This document shows positions 35,400 to 45,014 of a stretch of DNA of 64,000 nt, piece by piece; position 1 is the stretch's first letter; the number at the start of each line of letters is the position of its first letter. The position numbers and the translations under genes were made by a program. Origin of the DNA: CAWGMT01 sp963823675 (GTDB taxonomy: Bacteria; Planctomycetota; Planctomycetia; Isosphaerales; Isosphaeraceae). Below the pieces are notes generated by a model. The model made no database searches and had not been told where the DNA came from. It saw only the letters and a list, made by a program, of their open reading frames with translations. The stretch covers positions 318,819 through 382,818 of the forward strand of contig CAWGMT010000021.1 in the NCBI GenBank assembly GCA_963823675.1, given 5' to 3'.

Positions 35400-35786
35400 A
35401 TGAAGATCGAGCCGGTGACCGAGTGGGAGCTCTCGATCCTGGAGGTCATCTGGGAGCAGGGGGCTCCGACCAGCCGCGACATTGCGGCGGCCATCTACGA
35501 AAGGGTCACCGACTCCAAAATGGCGTCGGTGCAGAAGCTGCTCGAGCGCCTGGAAGCCAAGGGCTGTGTGGACCGCGATCGCCGCGAGCGGGCCCATCGC
35601 TTCCGGGCGCTGGTCAGTCGGGAAGATTTTCTGCGCCATCGCCTCCAGGGATTAGCCGACCGGCTCTGCGGCGGCGCCATCGTGCCGCTGGTCACGACGC
35701 TGCTCCGATCGAAGAAGGGACTTTCGAAGAAGCACGGCAAGGAGTTGCGCAGGCTCATCGACGAGATCTGGCCGACGGACCGGTGA
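35400..35786 (+). CDS. blaI: BlaI/MecI-family transcriptional repressor
   Basis: From ATG 35400 the protein begins 'MKIEPVTEWELSILEVIWEQ', the typical N-terminal winged helix. Recognition-helix sequence 'APTSRDIAAAIYERV' and 'VQKLLERLEAKGCVDRDRRE' follow. The dimerisation part ends in 'LRRLIDEIWP'. BlaI dimers repress promoters until cleaved through signalling from BlaR1. The blaR1 homologue starts 31 bases downstream. The frame is intact. Confidence 0.88.
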   Translation: MKIEPVTEWELSILEVIWEQGAPTSRDIAAAIYERVTDSKMASVQKLLERLEAKGCVDRDRRERAHRFRALVSREDFLRHRLQGLADRLCGGAIVPLVTTLLRSKKGLSKKHGKELRRLIDEIWPTDR

Positions 35787-35817
35787 CCATCGATCACCCT
35801 TTATCCGGGAGGCTGCC

Positions 35818-38210
35818 ATGCACGCTTTTTGGGGAATCATCGCCAGTAATGCCGTCGTCGCTGCGCTCCTGGCGATCGGCGCCAGCCTGTTGGGCCGCAT
35901 CTGGAAGCATCCCGCGGCGCTTCATGCCCTCTGGGTCGTCGTCCTGCTCAAGCTCTTCACGCCGCCGCTAGTGATCGCGGAGCTTCCGGCTGCCTTGGCC
36001 TTCTCGCCATCCCCGGCCGGCACTGATATGCGGAAGGGGCCACTGGAGCTTCCATCTCACGAGAGCGCGACGCCACCAATTGCCGCTGCCATGACAAATC
36101 CCCGCGGCGCGATCGCCGTGGACGGCCGGCCAGGCGTCCTCCCGAATCGGCCCGCGGAGACAATCGGCCACGGACCCTGGTCGCTCCCCACCGTCCTTGC
36201 CGCGGTCTGGATCTGTGGTATCTTCTGCACGGCCGCGGGCTACGCCGTTCGTATTCGCCGCTTCGCGGGCCTCATTCGTGAGTGCGAGGCGGCACCGCCG
36301 GATATCCGCGCGATGGCCGCCGAGTTCTCGAGCCGCCTGGGGCTTTTCGCGCGCCCGACGTCCGGATGACGTCCCGTCATCTGCCGCCCCTGGTCTGGTC
36401 GATCGGGTTTTCCCGGCGAGTAATCTTGCCCTCGGGGCTCGTCGCCCGCCTGAGCCGCGAAGCCCAGGAGTGTATTCTCGCCCACGAACTCATCCATTTC
36501 CGGCGCGGCGATCACCTCGTCCGGCTCCTCGAGCTTGCCGCGACAACGATCTTTTGGTGGCACCCTGTCGCCTGGTGGGCGAGCCGGCAGTTGCACGAGC
36601 TCGAGGAACAGTGCTGCGACGGCCGCGTCCTCGAACTTGTCCCGAATCAGCCGCGGACGTATGCCGCCGCACTGGTCGACACCCTTGAATTCCTCTCGGA
36701 GCGACCTCGTATCGCCGTCCCCTTGCCCACGGCGATTGATTCCAACGGCTCATTGTTCAGGAGAATTCACATGCTGGCCCAGTGTCGGACGACTCGACTG
36801 AGCGCCCTGAGTGGCATGCTCGTCGCCGGGTTCGTCATTTTTCCGCTGGTCATCGCCTTCGCCGCCGATCCGGAACCCACGAATCCGACGCCCCCCGGAG
36901 ACCAGCCATCCGCCAGGGCCCGGACCGCGGTGCTCCGCGGACGCGTGACCAACGAGGCCGGAGGCCCCCTGGCCGACGTCCGCGTGCGCGTAGCCATCCC
37001 CGCCACTGACATGCGGTTCGTCAACGTCAGCCGCGAGCTTGTAGAGGGCGCTGGCGTCCGTTACAAGCTGGTGGAAACGCGGACCGATGCCGGCGGCGCC
37101 TACCGGGTGGAGATCCCCGGGGTCACCGGGCCCGCGAAGGTCTCGCTCGATGCGCTGAAACCCGGCTATCGCCGGCTGGTGGGGACCCTGATGTCCGGCG
37201 GCGATCCGAAGGAGGTCGAGGTCACGCCGGCGACGGAAGCGGAAGCGTCCTTGATGCTCAAGCCCTCACTCTATTTCCGCGGCACCGTCGTCGACGAGAA
37301 GGGGAAGCCAATCTCGGGGGTGAACATTTCCGCCCAAGCGTCCTACGCCCGCAGCTCAGGCGGGATCGAGCGAACCGCCACCAATCCGGACGGGTCGTTC
37401 GAACTCTTCTGCTATGCCGAGAAGCTCCCCGACATCGGGGACGGGGCCGGCCGGGGACTCGTCTTTTTCTCCCATCCCGATTACATCGATTCGCGGCTCG
37501 ATGACATCTACGCGCTCACCCCCACGGATCGCGAGTCGGTGCGGGTCGTCCTCCGGACGGGCTACAAGGTGACGGGCACGGTGATCGGTCGGACCGGAAA
37601 ACCGGTCCCCCACGCGATGGTCGTGGTCGGCCGCGAGGACCGGGGCCATGAAAAGGCGACCCTGACCGACGCCGACGGCAAGTTCGCCCTGCGCGGCCTG
37701 AGCGGAGACCTGACCTTGTTGCGCGCCCGCAACCTGGCAATCAAGCAGAACACCGAGGTGCCGATTACCCTCAGCGGCGATAAGATTGACTTGGTTGTCC
37801 GGCTGAAGCCCATTGTGGTGCCAGGCGGTATCAAGTCCTACTCGGTGCTCGGCATGCAGCTCGCGGACGTGACGCCGGAGCTGAAATCCGCCTACGATCT
37901 TCGCTACGATCGCGGGGCGTTGATCGTGGATCCGGGTCCAAATCCCGATCGTCTGAAGATCGGCGAGATCGCCGAGGGTGACGTCTTCTGGATGGTCGGC
38001 CAGCGGCGCGTCGGCAGCGTCTGCGAGTTCGTGCACCGGCTCCTCGCCGAACCGGGCGTGCCGATTGCAGGCGAGCGCCGGATCCGCGTTGTCTACGGCT
38101 TCATCCGGGTCGATGCCCAGGGGACCAACACGCAGTACATCCGGTTCACGGAGGACGAGCGCAAGCAGTTGCAGGTGCTGTCGGACCAGCTCGCCCCCGA
38201 TTCGCCCTGA
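35818..38210 (+). pseudogene. blaR1: BlaR1/MecR1-type M56 peptidase with carboxypeptidase-regulatory-like domains, one frameshift
   Basis: N-terminal membrane segments ('IIASNAVVAALLAIGASLLG', 'ALWVVVLLKLFTPPLVIAEL', 'TVLAAVWICGIFCTAAGYAV') precede a zinc peptidase core with 'ILAHELIHFRRGDH' (HExxH) and 'WWHPVAWWASRQLHELEEQC'. A frame break of one base near 36341-36348 separates the first 175 residues from the rest. After another transmembrane segment come several carboxypeptidase-regulatory-like beta domains ('LRGRVTNEAGGPLADVRVRV', 'GTVVDEKGKPISGVNI', 'VTGTVIGRTGKPVPHAM'). A PDZ-like C-terminal part follows. This sensor replaces the penicillin-binding domain of staphylococcal BlaR1 with these domains. 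It probably cleaves BlaI on sensing an unknown signal. Confidence 0.75.
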
Positions 38211-38531
38211 ATCGGGCCGCGATCCGGGAATCCGACCGGAGACCCGCCGGCTGGAGCCGGCCTCGACCCGGAGGCTGGATCCGCCGGTTCGCTGCAGGAG
38301 GCCGCTCCCGCCGCTCGGCGCCTTGATCGCCGCGCCGGACGTCCGCGCCGCACTTTGGGTCAGCGCCGTCATTGGACTAGCCGCGCCGCTGATCCTCGAG
38401 CTCTCGGCCGTCCGACGAGTCCGGTACTTGGCCACTGCCGACGTCATTTCGATAATGAGGTGGACCCCTAAAACTGGACCACTCGAGATGTTAAACTGAT
38501 CGAAGATCACTTTTGCATTCCGAGGAGCGCC

Positions 38532-38840
38532 ATGAAAGGCACGAACAAGCGATATCCGGCAGCATTTGAGGCGCGGGTCGCTCTGGAGGCCGCCAAGCAG
38601 ACCAGGACCCTCGCCGAGCTGTCAGGAAGGTATCAGGTCCACTCCGTCCAGATCAGTCACTGGAAGAAGCAACTCCTGGACGGCATCGAATCCTTGTTCC
38701 GCGACGGGCGCCGCCGCGACCACGACGAGAGCCACGCGATCCAGGCCGAGCTCTACAAGCAGATCGGCCGGCTCAAGATGGAGGTCGAGTGGTTGAAAAA
38801 AAAAAGCTGCCCGCTTCGGCTGACCTCAAGCGACCCCTGA
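38532..38840 (+). CDS. IS3 OrfA (HTH_Tnp_1)
   Basis: The protein is a helix-turn-helix OrfA: 'RYPAAFEARVALEAAKQTRT', then 'ELSGRYQVHSVQISHWKKQL', then a leucine-zipper-like 'IQAELYKQIGRLKMEVEWLK'. A run of ten A bases at the 3' end (38797-38806) leads to the tail 'KKKSCPLRLTSSDP'. With nine A bases the tail would be 'KKKLPASADLKRPLIDT', the usual OrfA end. A-runs of this sort serve as -1 slippage sites in IS3 elements, so both tails could be made. Confidence 0.75.
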   Translation: MKGTNKRYPAAFEARVALEAAKQTRTLAELSGRYQVHSVQISHWKKQLLDGIESLFRDGRRRDHDESHAIQAELYKQIGRLKMEVEWLKKKSCPLRLTSSDP

Positions 38841-38877
38841 TCGACACATGACATAATCATCAGAGCACCCGTAGATA

Positions 38878-39406
38878 ATGCGAACTTCTGGATCTCAACC
38901 GTTCGAGCGACTATCTCCAACCGGCCGTCGATTCCGAGGAGAACCTGCGCTTGATGCGGCTGACCATGAGGCGTGGGTTCATGTATCTGACGGCAGCGAT
39001 CGACTGGTACAGTCGGTACGTGCTCTCATGGCGGCTTTCCAACACCTTGGAAGGGCGATTCTGCCTGGAGGCGTTGGACGAGGCGCTGTCGAGGGCTCGG
39101 CCGGAGATCTTCAACACCGACCAAGGCTCCCAGTTCACATCACGAGAGTACACCAGCCGCCTGGAGGAGGCCGGGATCGCGGTGAGCCGGGATGGTCGGG
39201 GGCGGGCGTTGGACAACGTGTTCGTGGAGCGGTTGTGGATGAGTGGCAAATACAAAGACATCTATATTAAGGAGTATGATCATGTAAATGAACTGGAATC
39301 GGGTCTGACGGCCTACTTCCAGTTTTACGACGAGGAGCGTCCCCACCAGTCTCTCGATTATCAGAACCCTGGAGAGGTGTATCGGGGCGACGTTCGAGGG
39401 GGCTGA
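38878..39406 (+). pseudogene. IS3 OrfB transposase with internal deletion
   Basis: The N-terminal piece 'CELLDLNRSSDYLQPAVDSE' and 'ENLRLMRL' runs directly into 'MRRGFMYLTAAIDWYSRYVL'. In complete IS3 OrfB proteins about 100 residues, including the first catalytic Asp region (TDITY), lie between these blocks. The remaining core has 'IFNTDQGSQFTS' (second Asp) and 'ALDNVFVERLW' (Glu). One Asp of the DDE triad is therefore deleted. The C-terminus ('QSLDYQNPGEVYRGDV') is complete. Confidence 0.8.
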
Positions 39407-39466
39407 ACGCGGGAAAGCCTTAACAAATGCACGTGGCCCGAGTGGTCCACCTTTTAGGGTCCACCA

Positions 39467-39831
39467 TACTCGCTGCGAGATCATAGCTCCTATCCCTCGT
39501 AGGGTAATCGTCCGGAGATGCCAGACCGATCGGCGAAGGCCGGTCACCGCAGACGACAGGCGGCCCTAGCTCCGACGACCACCTCGCCGCTCTTGACGCT
39601 ATCGCACGTATCCGTGAAACTCAAATTCATTGTGGGGATAGGACGGCCGGATCGACGTGTCGGATCACGTCCGTCCGTCCATCTAATCCCGCCCCAGGCG
39701 CATTAGACGGACAATTCCCGGTCGACTTCTTGTTAAGCGTAAGATCCCGATTCCGGCATTTGGCATAGGTGATATCGATGTCCGCACGCGGCTCTTTCGT
39801 CACGAGTCCAGGCTCTCGGTCCTCGAAATTG
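39467..39831. other. No recognisable gene
   Basis: Nothing was recognised. The sequence has a lower GC content than the neighbouring operons and lies between the IS3 right end and a hypothetical gene. Confidence 0.4.
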
Positions 39832-40359
39832 ATGGCTGAATCGAAATATCGAATCCCTCTGTTTTGGTTGTCGTTCCTTGCGACGGAGGACTTCGATCGC
39901 GCCAAGCACCCGGGACAATTCGAGATCGACAGGAAGCAGGCGATCGAAAGGGCCTCAAACAATCTTCCCTTTTTCTTGCAACTCTTCCAGGAAGTTGACT
40001 TGTTTGAGGAAGCGGCCCGCAGCTTTCTGGATTTGCTCCGATCGCAACGGGCCAAGACCGTCGGAATCGAGGTCGTTGAACTGTTGGAGGAGTTGCAGGA
40101 CGGGGAGGGTATCGAGGGGATGCCGAAGCTCCGAAATGCTGTGCAGGCTATAGAGAGCCAAGACGCTAATTATTCGCTAACCGTCCCGGCGCGAACCGTC
40201 AAAAACCCCTTCACCCAAGAGGACATGCGGCTCAAGGAACAGAGTTTTTCCTCTACGCGGGAGATGCTGCTCTACATTTGCTCGCTTCGGCCCGAGGATC
40301 TGAAATCAAAAAAGAGAGAGGAAGTACACGATACGATTGTCGGTCACAATTTGGAGTGA
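39832..40359 (+). CDS. Hypothetical protein
   Basis: The frame gives about 175 residues from ATG 39832 ('MAESKYRIPLFWLSFLATED'). A longer start at 39769 is possible. The sequence is hydrophilic and largely helical-looking: 'FEIDRKQAIERASNNLPFFL' followed by 'QLFQEVDLFEEAARSFLDLL'. Codon use and GC are less biased than in neighbouring genes. No signal peptide, transmembrane segment or known motif was seen. It lies between an IS3 remnant and a RAYT remnant, so recent arrival is plausible. Confidence 0.5.
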   Translation: MAESKYRIPLFWLSFLATEDFDRAKHPGQFEIDRKQAIERASNNLPFFLQLFQEVDLFEEAARSFLDLLRSQRAKTVGIEVVELLEELQDGEGIEGMPKLRNAVQAIESQDANYSLTVPARTVKNPFTQEDMRLKEQSFSSTREMLLYICSLRPEDLKSKKREEVHDTIVGHNLE

Positions 40360-40604
40360 GAGTAAACGGTGTAAACCAAATTTGAGGCCTCGCCTATCCT
40401 CTCATTGCAGCGGATCCGCCTGCGGTAGGGCGCTGATCCAAATGATTACCCTACACGTTATCCGTCGGTCTTTGAAAGGAGACGGAGAAGGGGACGGGAC
40501 GCGGCGAGTTTTGGATTCACAGGCGTTTGCCGAGAGGGGGCCACTGGGGACGCAGCTAGTATCGTGGCCGCGCCGTAACACTGGTATTATCGAAAGTTCA
40601 GTGG

Positions 40605-40874
40605 CTCGCGCACACGCATGCAATGCGCTGGCGCGTTTCGCATCGTACTGTGGGTTACGGATCTCTTTATCAGGGACGATTCAAGAGCTTCCCGATGCAA
40701 TGTGACGACCATCTCCTGTCCCTCCTGCGCTATGTCGGGCGAAAGCCTTTGTCGGCGCGGCTTGTCGAGCGGGCGGAGCTTTGGCGCTGGAGCAGTCTCT
40801 GGTCGAGGGCACACGGTGACAATGCGGTCAAGGCGTTGCTGTCGCCCTGGCCGGTGGAGCGGCCGGCGAACTAG
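40605..40874 (+). pseudogene. REP-associated tyrosine transposase (RAYT) C-terminal remnant
   Basis: The fragment reads 'MRWRVSHRTVGYGSLYQGRF', then 'KSFPMQCDDHLLSLLRYVGR' and 'PLSARLVERAELWRWSSLWS'. This is the C-terminal half of Y1/RAYT transposases. The catalytic-Tyr block ('RYV.R') is preserved as 'LLRYVGRKP'. The N-terminal half with HWH is missing. It is not the missing half of the copy at 5021, since the two lie 35 kb apart and overlap little. Confidence 0.75.
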
Positions 40875-41395
40875 AGGGTTCGCGTCAACTCCCGTCTAAC
40901 CGCGAGTGACAATGCCAAACGAAAGAGAACCGAAAGCCGTCCGGGTCACGGTTCCCCTGACCGCTAACTCGATGCGTCCCGGTTTCCGTCGCGCGAACAC
41001 GCCAAGAGCGTGAAGGGAACGGAAGACGCAATGAATATACGGCATCAATCGCATGGTTAATGATTGATGAGCGGGATCGGCGGATTTCTTGGCGATCTTC
41101 GCGCCTTGGCGGTGAATTTCTGACTTCACACCAATTGGGTCGAATGATTGCGATTTCTTCGCGGCCAGCCGGCAGCGCCTTCGAGAAGTCGCCGAGCGCC
41201 TGGGCCTGCGGCGAGTGCCCAACCTGGGCGGATGCGTGGCGACCCGACGACGGTACGGAGCTCGGTTCCGCGGTTTTCGGGCATTTCACACGCAAGCGGT
41301 TTAGCCGAATTGGCTCGTTCCGTGAGGCGTCGGGAACCGACTCAACCGAGGTTGAGCCAATCCAGCCGTCGAGGCCGCAATTTGATCTGCCTGTT
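40875..41395. other. No recognisable gene
   Basis: About 520 bases without a supported frame. It lies downstream of the truncated hydrolase gene on the minus strand and may contain the decayed 3' part of that gene. Confidence 0.4.
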
Positions 41396-42075
41396 CTAGC
41401 TCTTGAGGAGTAGGTCCCGGATCGCTTGCACCACGGCGTCTGGACGGTCCGTGTGGATCGAGTCCGGCCACTGAGCGAACATCCTTCGAACCGACGACGG
41501 CAGAACCGCTTGAATTGAACAAGCACGCGAACGAGAGAAACGGCCGTCTGAAGGGTGCCGAGCCGCGTTTGTGTCGGGGCATGGGCGGGATAGTCCTCGT
41601 GAGCGGGGTCCAGGAAGAGCAACCCGGCCACCTCGTCCGGAAAGCGCTGCGCATATCGGCGTACGTAGAACCCGCCCAGCGAGTGGCCGACGAGCAGGTA
41701 CGGAGCCGGTACCAGAGCGACGTGGAGAAGACTCCGTAATTCATCCGTGACTTCGGCGGCGCTGCGAGGCAAGTCGACGTAGTCGCTCCAGCCGGTGCCC
41801 GCACGGTCGTACAGCACCGACGTCGTGAAGTGCGAGACCTGATCATGGATGTTCCAGTAATGAAGGCCGATCAGGCCGGCCCCGGGCATGAAGACCACGG
41901 CCGGGCCTCTCGTCCCCAAGTGGTCCAGCAGCAACTGCCTTCCCTTGACTTCGTAGAAACGCCCTATCGGTGGCGCGCCATGGAGGAACTCCCCGTCGCG
42001 GTGCCCCTTCCCTTGACGCTGTATCGAACCCTCGTGTCGCGATCTCGGGCGCTTTAATTCTTGATTCGGGATCAT
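41396..42075 (-). pseudogene. Alpha/beta hydrolase, frameshifted and C-terminally truncated
   Basis: On the minus strand: 'GEFLHGAPPIGRFYEVKGRQ', 'PAVVFMPGAGLIGLHYWNIH' (oxyanion loop), 'SVLYDRAGTGWSDYVDLP' and 'PYLLVGHSLGGFYVRRYAQR' (GHSLGG nucleophile elbow), then 'VAGLLFLDPAHEDY'. After 'LVQFKRF' the frame shifts near 41475 to 'MFAQWPDSIHTDRPDAVVQA', which soon stops at 41396. The region that should carry the catalytic His is therefore missing. The start is uncertain: the frame is open to 42168, and ATG 42075 is a compromise. Confidence 0.6.
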
Positions 42076-42209
42076 TTTACGGCTTGAGTTGCGAATTTCG
42101 CCTGAGGCGCCCGCCTTTACTTGACCGGTCTGACCCCGGCGATCTCGTTCCGTCATTCCAAGTGCCACAAGAGTGGTATGAGAGACAGACGCCGTTTTGC
42201 TGTCCGTGC

Positions 42210-42414
42210 CTAATCCTCATGGACCAACGCTCCAAGAATGGCGCCCGCCGCGATGCCCTTGATTGAACCCGCAACGAACCAGCCCCACGCCAGGGTCAGA
42301 GGGATTGGTGAGTGGATACAAGTTCCAAAGATGAGCAAGGACGTCGATGAGTGTCCACACGACCAGTATCGAGAGACCTGCAAGGGGCAGACGCGTGGCC
42401 GAGGAAGTGCGCAT
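42210..42414 (-). pseudogene. Small membrane protein, frameshifted
   Basis: From ATG 42414: 'MRTSSATRLPLAGLSILVVW' and 'TLIDVLAHLWNLYPLTNP', then, after a one-base shift near 42300, 'LTLAWGWFVAGSIKGIAAGA' and 'ILGALVHED'. Two hydrophobic segments are likely. No family was recognised. Confidence 0.4.
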
Positions 42415-42454
42415 TGGAGGCGGCCTGACAACCTCTCGAGTGTTAAGTTTCCAA

Positions 42455-43828
42455 TCAAGGCACTTTGCCGCGGTCCCCTTTTCCGGCCGGAGTTTTGTGC
42501 TGGAGCACGACCAGGGATCGAAGGCCGGCCAGCGGAAGTTGCAACGGTTCTTGGATGCCCGGCACCGTCAAGGTCAGCACGCCGTTCTCGAATTTGACCG
42601 GCTCGCCGCTGATCCGCGAGCCGTCCTGGCAGACGGTTCGGATCGTCCGCGGCGCGTCATCCTTGGGAACCGAGAGGAGCACGCTGGAGACCTGTTTCTC
42701 GGGCACTCGCGACTCGCCCTTCGCGGTCGTCATGACGAATTCTTGCGATGCGGGATGCAACCCGGAGAGCTGGCCGTACACGATCGTTCCGTCGGCCAGA
42801 TCGATGCGCGCCTGGTCGGCGCGCATGTCGCGGGGAATTTCGCCGTTCCACCGGCCGATCCGCAGGCAGTCCAGGCGCAAGTCGCCACGGAGGTTCTCCA
42901 GGTACACGGCGGGCAGCGCGGCGAACTTCGGGTCGGGAATCTCGAGGTGGGCGAGCTCCTTGCCGCCTGGCGAGAAGACCAGGATTCGCCCCTTCTCCTG
43001 ATCGAGATACACCTGGAGATGGACCCGGCCGGGACCGCTCGATAATTTCTGCAACTTCGCCAGGTCCGCCATTTGGTCGAGTTCGCGCTCGACGATCAAG
43101 TCTTCTCCCCAGGCCTGAAACTGAAAGGCCCGCTTGACCGTGTTCCGCTGGTCATCCACGCCCACGCCCACGGCGAAGGCGAAGTCGGCCTTCGACCTCC
43201 AGGATACCTCGAACTCGATGCTGGCGCGAGGGGGAAGTCCGAAGTTTCCGCGGATCGGCGCCCCTTCCCGATCGGTAATCGGCCGGCCCGCGTCCGCCCG
43301 CCAGTCTTTCCGGCCCGCTGGTTCCTGCCAGCCGGCCAGGCCGTTGGGACCGACGTAGATCAAATCGGCGCCGTTGCGCCATCGGTCGATGCGATGGAGA
43401 TTGGATCTTCGAACGTGGATGCGGCCCAGCCGAGGTACGTCCAGCTCAGCACGCTGGTCGTCCAGCGCCATCAGCGAGCCGAACAGCACGTCGCCGGCGG
43501 CCAGCTCGAAGCGAAAATCGCCGATGGGTTTGGGCCGTGTCGCCGGCGGCGGCCATTCGATGGCGTTGACCTCGTTCCAGGCGAATTCGGACGGCCTGTC
43601 AGCCGACGCGGACTGCCAGCGCAGAACTCCCGGCTGCGTCGAAGCTCGGACCTCGCCGGCCGTGGATCTACCGTCGGCCAGATCCAGGACCGGCTGCGGT
43701 GAAGGGCTTGCCGGCTGGTCCGTTGCCCGCGCGGTTGCGGCGATTAGCGCCAGAAATGCCAGCGCGAAGAGCTGATGGGATGGCTGGGCACGAATCCCGA
43801 TCGCTCGGTGCTGAAGTTGGCTGCACAT
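42455..43828 (-). CDS. Secreted planctomycete protein of unknown function, probably C-terminally truncated
   Basis: The 457-residue protein has a signal-like segment ('LFALAFLALIAATARA'). Repeated beta-rich blocks follow, each built around 'DGRSTAGEVRAS' or 'DGTIVYGQLSGL' strands. A jelly-roll-like middle part begins 'LIYVGPNGLAGWQ' and includes 'GNFGLPPRASIEFEVSWRSK'. This layout is typical of large planctomycete secreted proteins. The C-terminus ('LRSLVVLQHKTPAGKGDRGK') seems to stop before the natural end. A 63-base piece of this gene (43331-43393) recurs at 50485-50547. Confidence 0.55.
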   Translation of the reverse strand: MCSQLQHRAIGIRAQPSHQLFALAFLALIAATARATDQPASPSPQPVLDLADGRSTAGEVRASTQPGVLRWQSASADRPSEFAWNEVNAIEWPPPATRPKPIGDFRFELAAGDVLFGSLMALDDQRAELDVPRLGRIHVRRSNLHRIDRWRNGADLIYVGPNGLAGWQEPAGRKDWRADAGRPITDREGAPIRGNFGLPPRASIEFEVSWRSKADFAFAVGVGVDDQRNTVKRAFQFQAWGEDLIVERELDQMADLAKLQKLSSGPGRVHLQVYLDQEKGRILVFSPGGKELAHLEIPDPKFAALPAVYLENLRGDLRLDCLRIGRWNGEIPRDMRADQARIDLADGTIVYGQLSGLHPASQEFVMTTAKGESRVPEKQVSSVLLSVPKDDAPRTIRTVCQDGSRISGEPVKFENGVLTLTVPGIQEPLQLPLAGLRSLVVLQHKTPAGKGDRGKVP

Positions 43829-43945
43829 CTCGAGAGCCCTCCGCGTAGCCTGGCCAAGCGAGGCGTGCGAGTGGGAATGGAAAAATCCGTTGGGATCATC
43901 ATCGACCGGATAGTGTCCCCGGAATCCCGCCCAGTTTGATCCGCG

Positions 43946-44290
43946 TCACGGAGCGTGCGCCTCGTTGAACATCTGGACCGCCTGTTCGAGTTCCGGCAGC
44001 TTGTGCTGGATCACGTCCCACACGATGTCGGCATTTACCTGGAAATAGGCGTGAGCGAGCCAGTCGCGCATTCCGGCGATTTTCGTCCATTCAATCTTTG
44101 GCATCTTCAGACGCACCTCCGGAGGTATCCGTTTCGCTGCCTCGCCGATGATCTCCAGATTCCGCAGCACGGCGTCGTAGGCCATCTGGTGGTTCACCAG
44201 TCCGGATTGATCCAACCCAGTCGAGTAGGTGCGGGCGCGCTCACAGGCTTCCAGAATGTCGCCCAGATAGGATTGCCAGTTACGGGACAT
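43946..44290 (-). CDS. hepT: HepT-like HEPN toxin (DUF86)
   Basis: From ATG 44290: 'MSRNWQSYLGDILEACERAR', then 'AYDAVLRNLEIIGEAAKRIP' and 'WTKIAGMRDWLAHAYFQVN'. The last contains the HEPN catalytic Rx4H signature (RDWLAH) followed by Tyr. Length (114 residues) fits the family. HepT proteins are RNases neutralised by MntA, which adds AMP to a HEPN tyrosine. The start overlaps the mntA stop by 11 bases, the standard type VII toxin-antitoxin layout. Confidence 0.85.
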   Translation of the reverse strand: MSRNWQSYLGDILEACERARTYSTGLDQSGLVNHQMAYDAVLRNLEIIGEAAKRIPPEVRLKMPKIEWTKIAGMRDWLAHAYFQVNADIVWDVIQHKLPELEQAVQMFNEAHAP

Positions 44291-44573
44291 GCACTGCCTC
44301 CTGTTCAATGCGGGGACGCAAGCTTGGACGGAGGTCGGAGCGAATCGCCAAATCAACGCCAGCGGCGAACAACTCTTCCAAGTGCAATTTGAGCCCCATG
44401 TAGTTGTCGAACGTGGGACGCCCGGCGAATTCAACCAGTACATCCACATCGCTGTCGGGCCGTGCTTCATTGCGAGCAACGGAACCGAAGATCGCCAGCT
44501 CCCGCACACCGAATCGTTGTCGAATTTCGGGCATCCGCTCGGACAACAACCGAACGGTTTCATTGACGTTCAT
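44280..44573 (-). CDS. mntA: MntA-like nucleotidyltransferase antitoxin
   Basis: From ATG 44573: 'MNVNETVRLLSERMPEIRQR' and 'LAIFGSVARNEARPDSDVDV', then 'LVEFAGRPTFDNYMGLKLHL'. The GSx10DxD motif (GS...DVD) of minimal nucleotidyltransferases is complete. It pairs with hepT in one transcript, antitoxin first. The 26 residues that an upstream start would add show no conservation. Confidence 0.85.
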   Translation of the reverse strand: MNVNETVRLLSERMPEIRQRFGVRELAIFGSVARNEARPDSDVDVLVEFAGRPTFDNYMGLKLHLEELFAAGVDLAIRSDLRPSLRPRIEQEAVHVP

Positions 44574-45014
44574 GGGGCCTTCCTTGCATTGAGCAGCGAC
44601 GGATACACCTTGGCGGTCTCGTGGTACCGGTGTCGGGCGATTCAATTCCATTCGACCTCGCCACGATCCACGCGAACGCCCAGTTCGTGGTCGAGATTGG
44701 CGACCAGAAACTCACCGGCATAGCCCTGCTGACCGCCAACTGGGACGACTACTCAAGGCTATAGCGCTGGCCGTGTCGAGATCAAGGCGCCCCGCGTCCG
44801 GATGACCCGTCTGCGTGACAAAGACGCCACTCGAACCATCTTGACCTTGGTGCAATTCTCGGTAAAGTAAAAATAAAGTTTTGGTTTCCCAAAAACAATG
44901 CCGAATCAAACGAATAGCTGTGAGGGCCTGGGTGCGCAGACGAGCCCTGGGCCGGTGTGAGGTCACGAAGCACGTACGACCGGACGGCAGACTTTGGCTC
45001 GAAGGAGAGATTCC
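44574..45014. other. Intergenic region before the P450 gene
   Basis: A short plus-strand stretch near 44680-44730 reads 'FVVEIGDQKLTGIALL', possibly a gene fragment. No complete gene was seen. GAAGGAGAG (45001-45009) is a good ribosome binding site for ATG 45015. Confidence 0.4.

Larger units (their letters stand above)
38457..39466 (+). mobile_element. Defective IS3-family element
   Basis: Terminal inverted repeats are seen. The left end is GGTGGACCCCTAAAACTGGA then CCACTCG. The right end, read in reverse complement, is GGTGGACCCTAAAAGGTGGA then CCACTCG. They flank an IS3 orfA and a shortened orfB. The element is about 1.0 kb, against about 1.3 kb for a complete one. No clear 3-4 bp target duplication was seen. 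Confidence 0.75.

Noticed and set aside
40605..40874. Same RAYT gene split between 5021 and 40605
   Set aside because: The two fragments are 35 kb apart and each ends in unrelated sequence. They are more simply two independent remnants.
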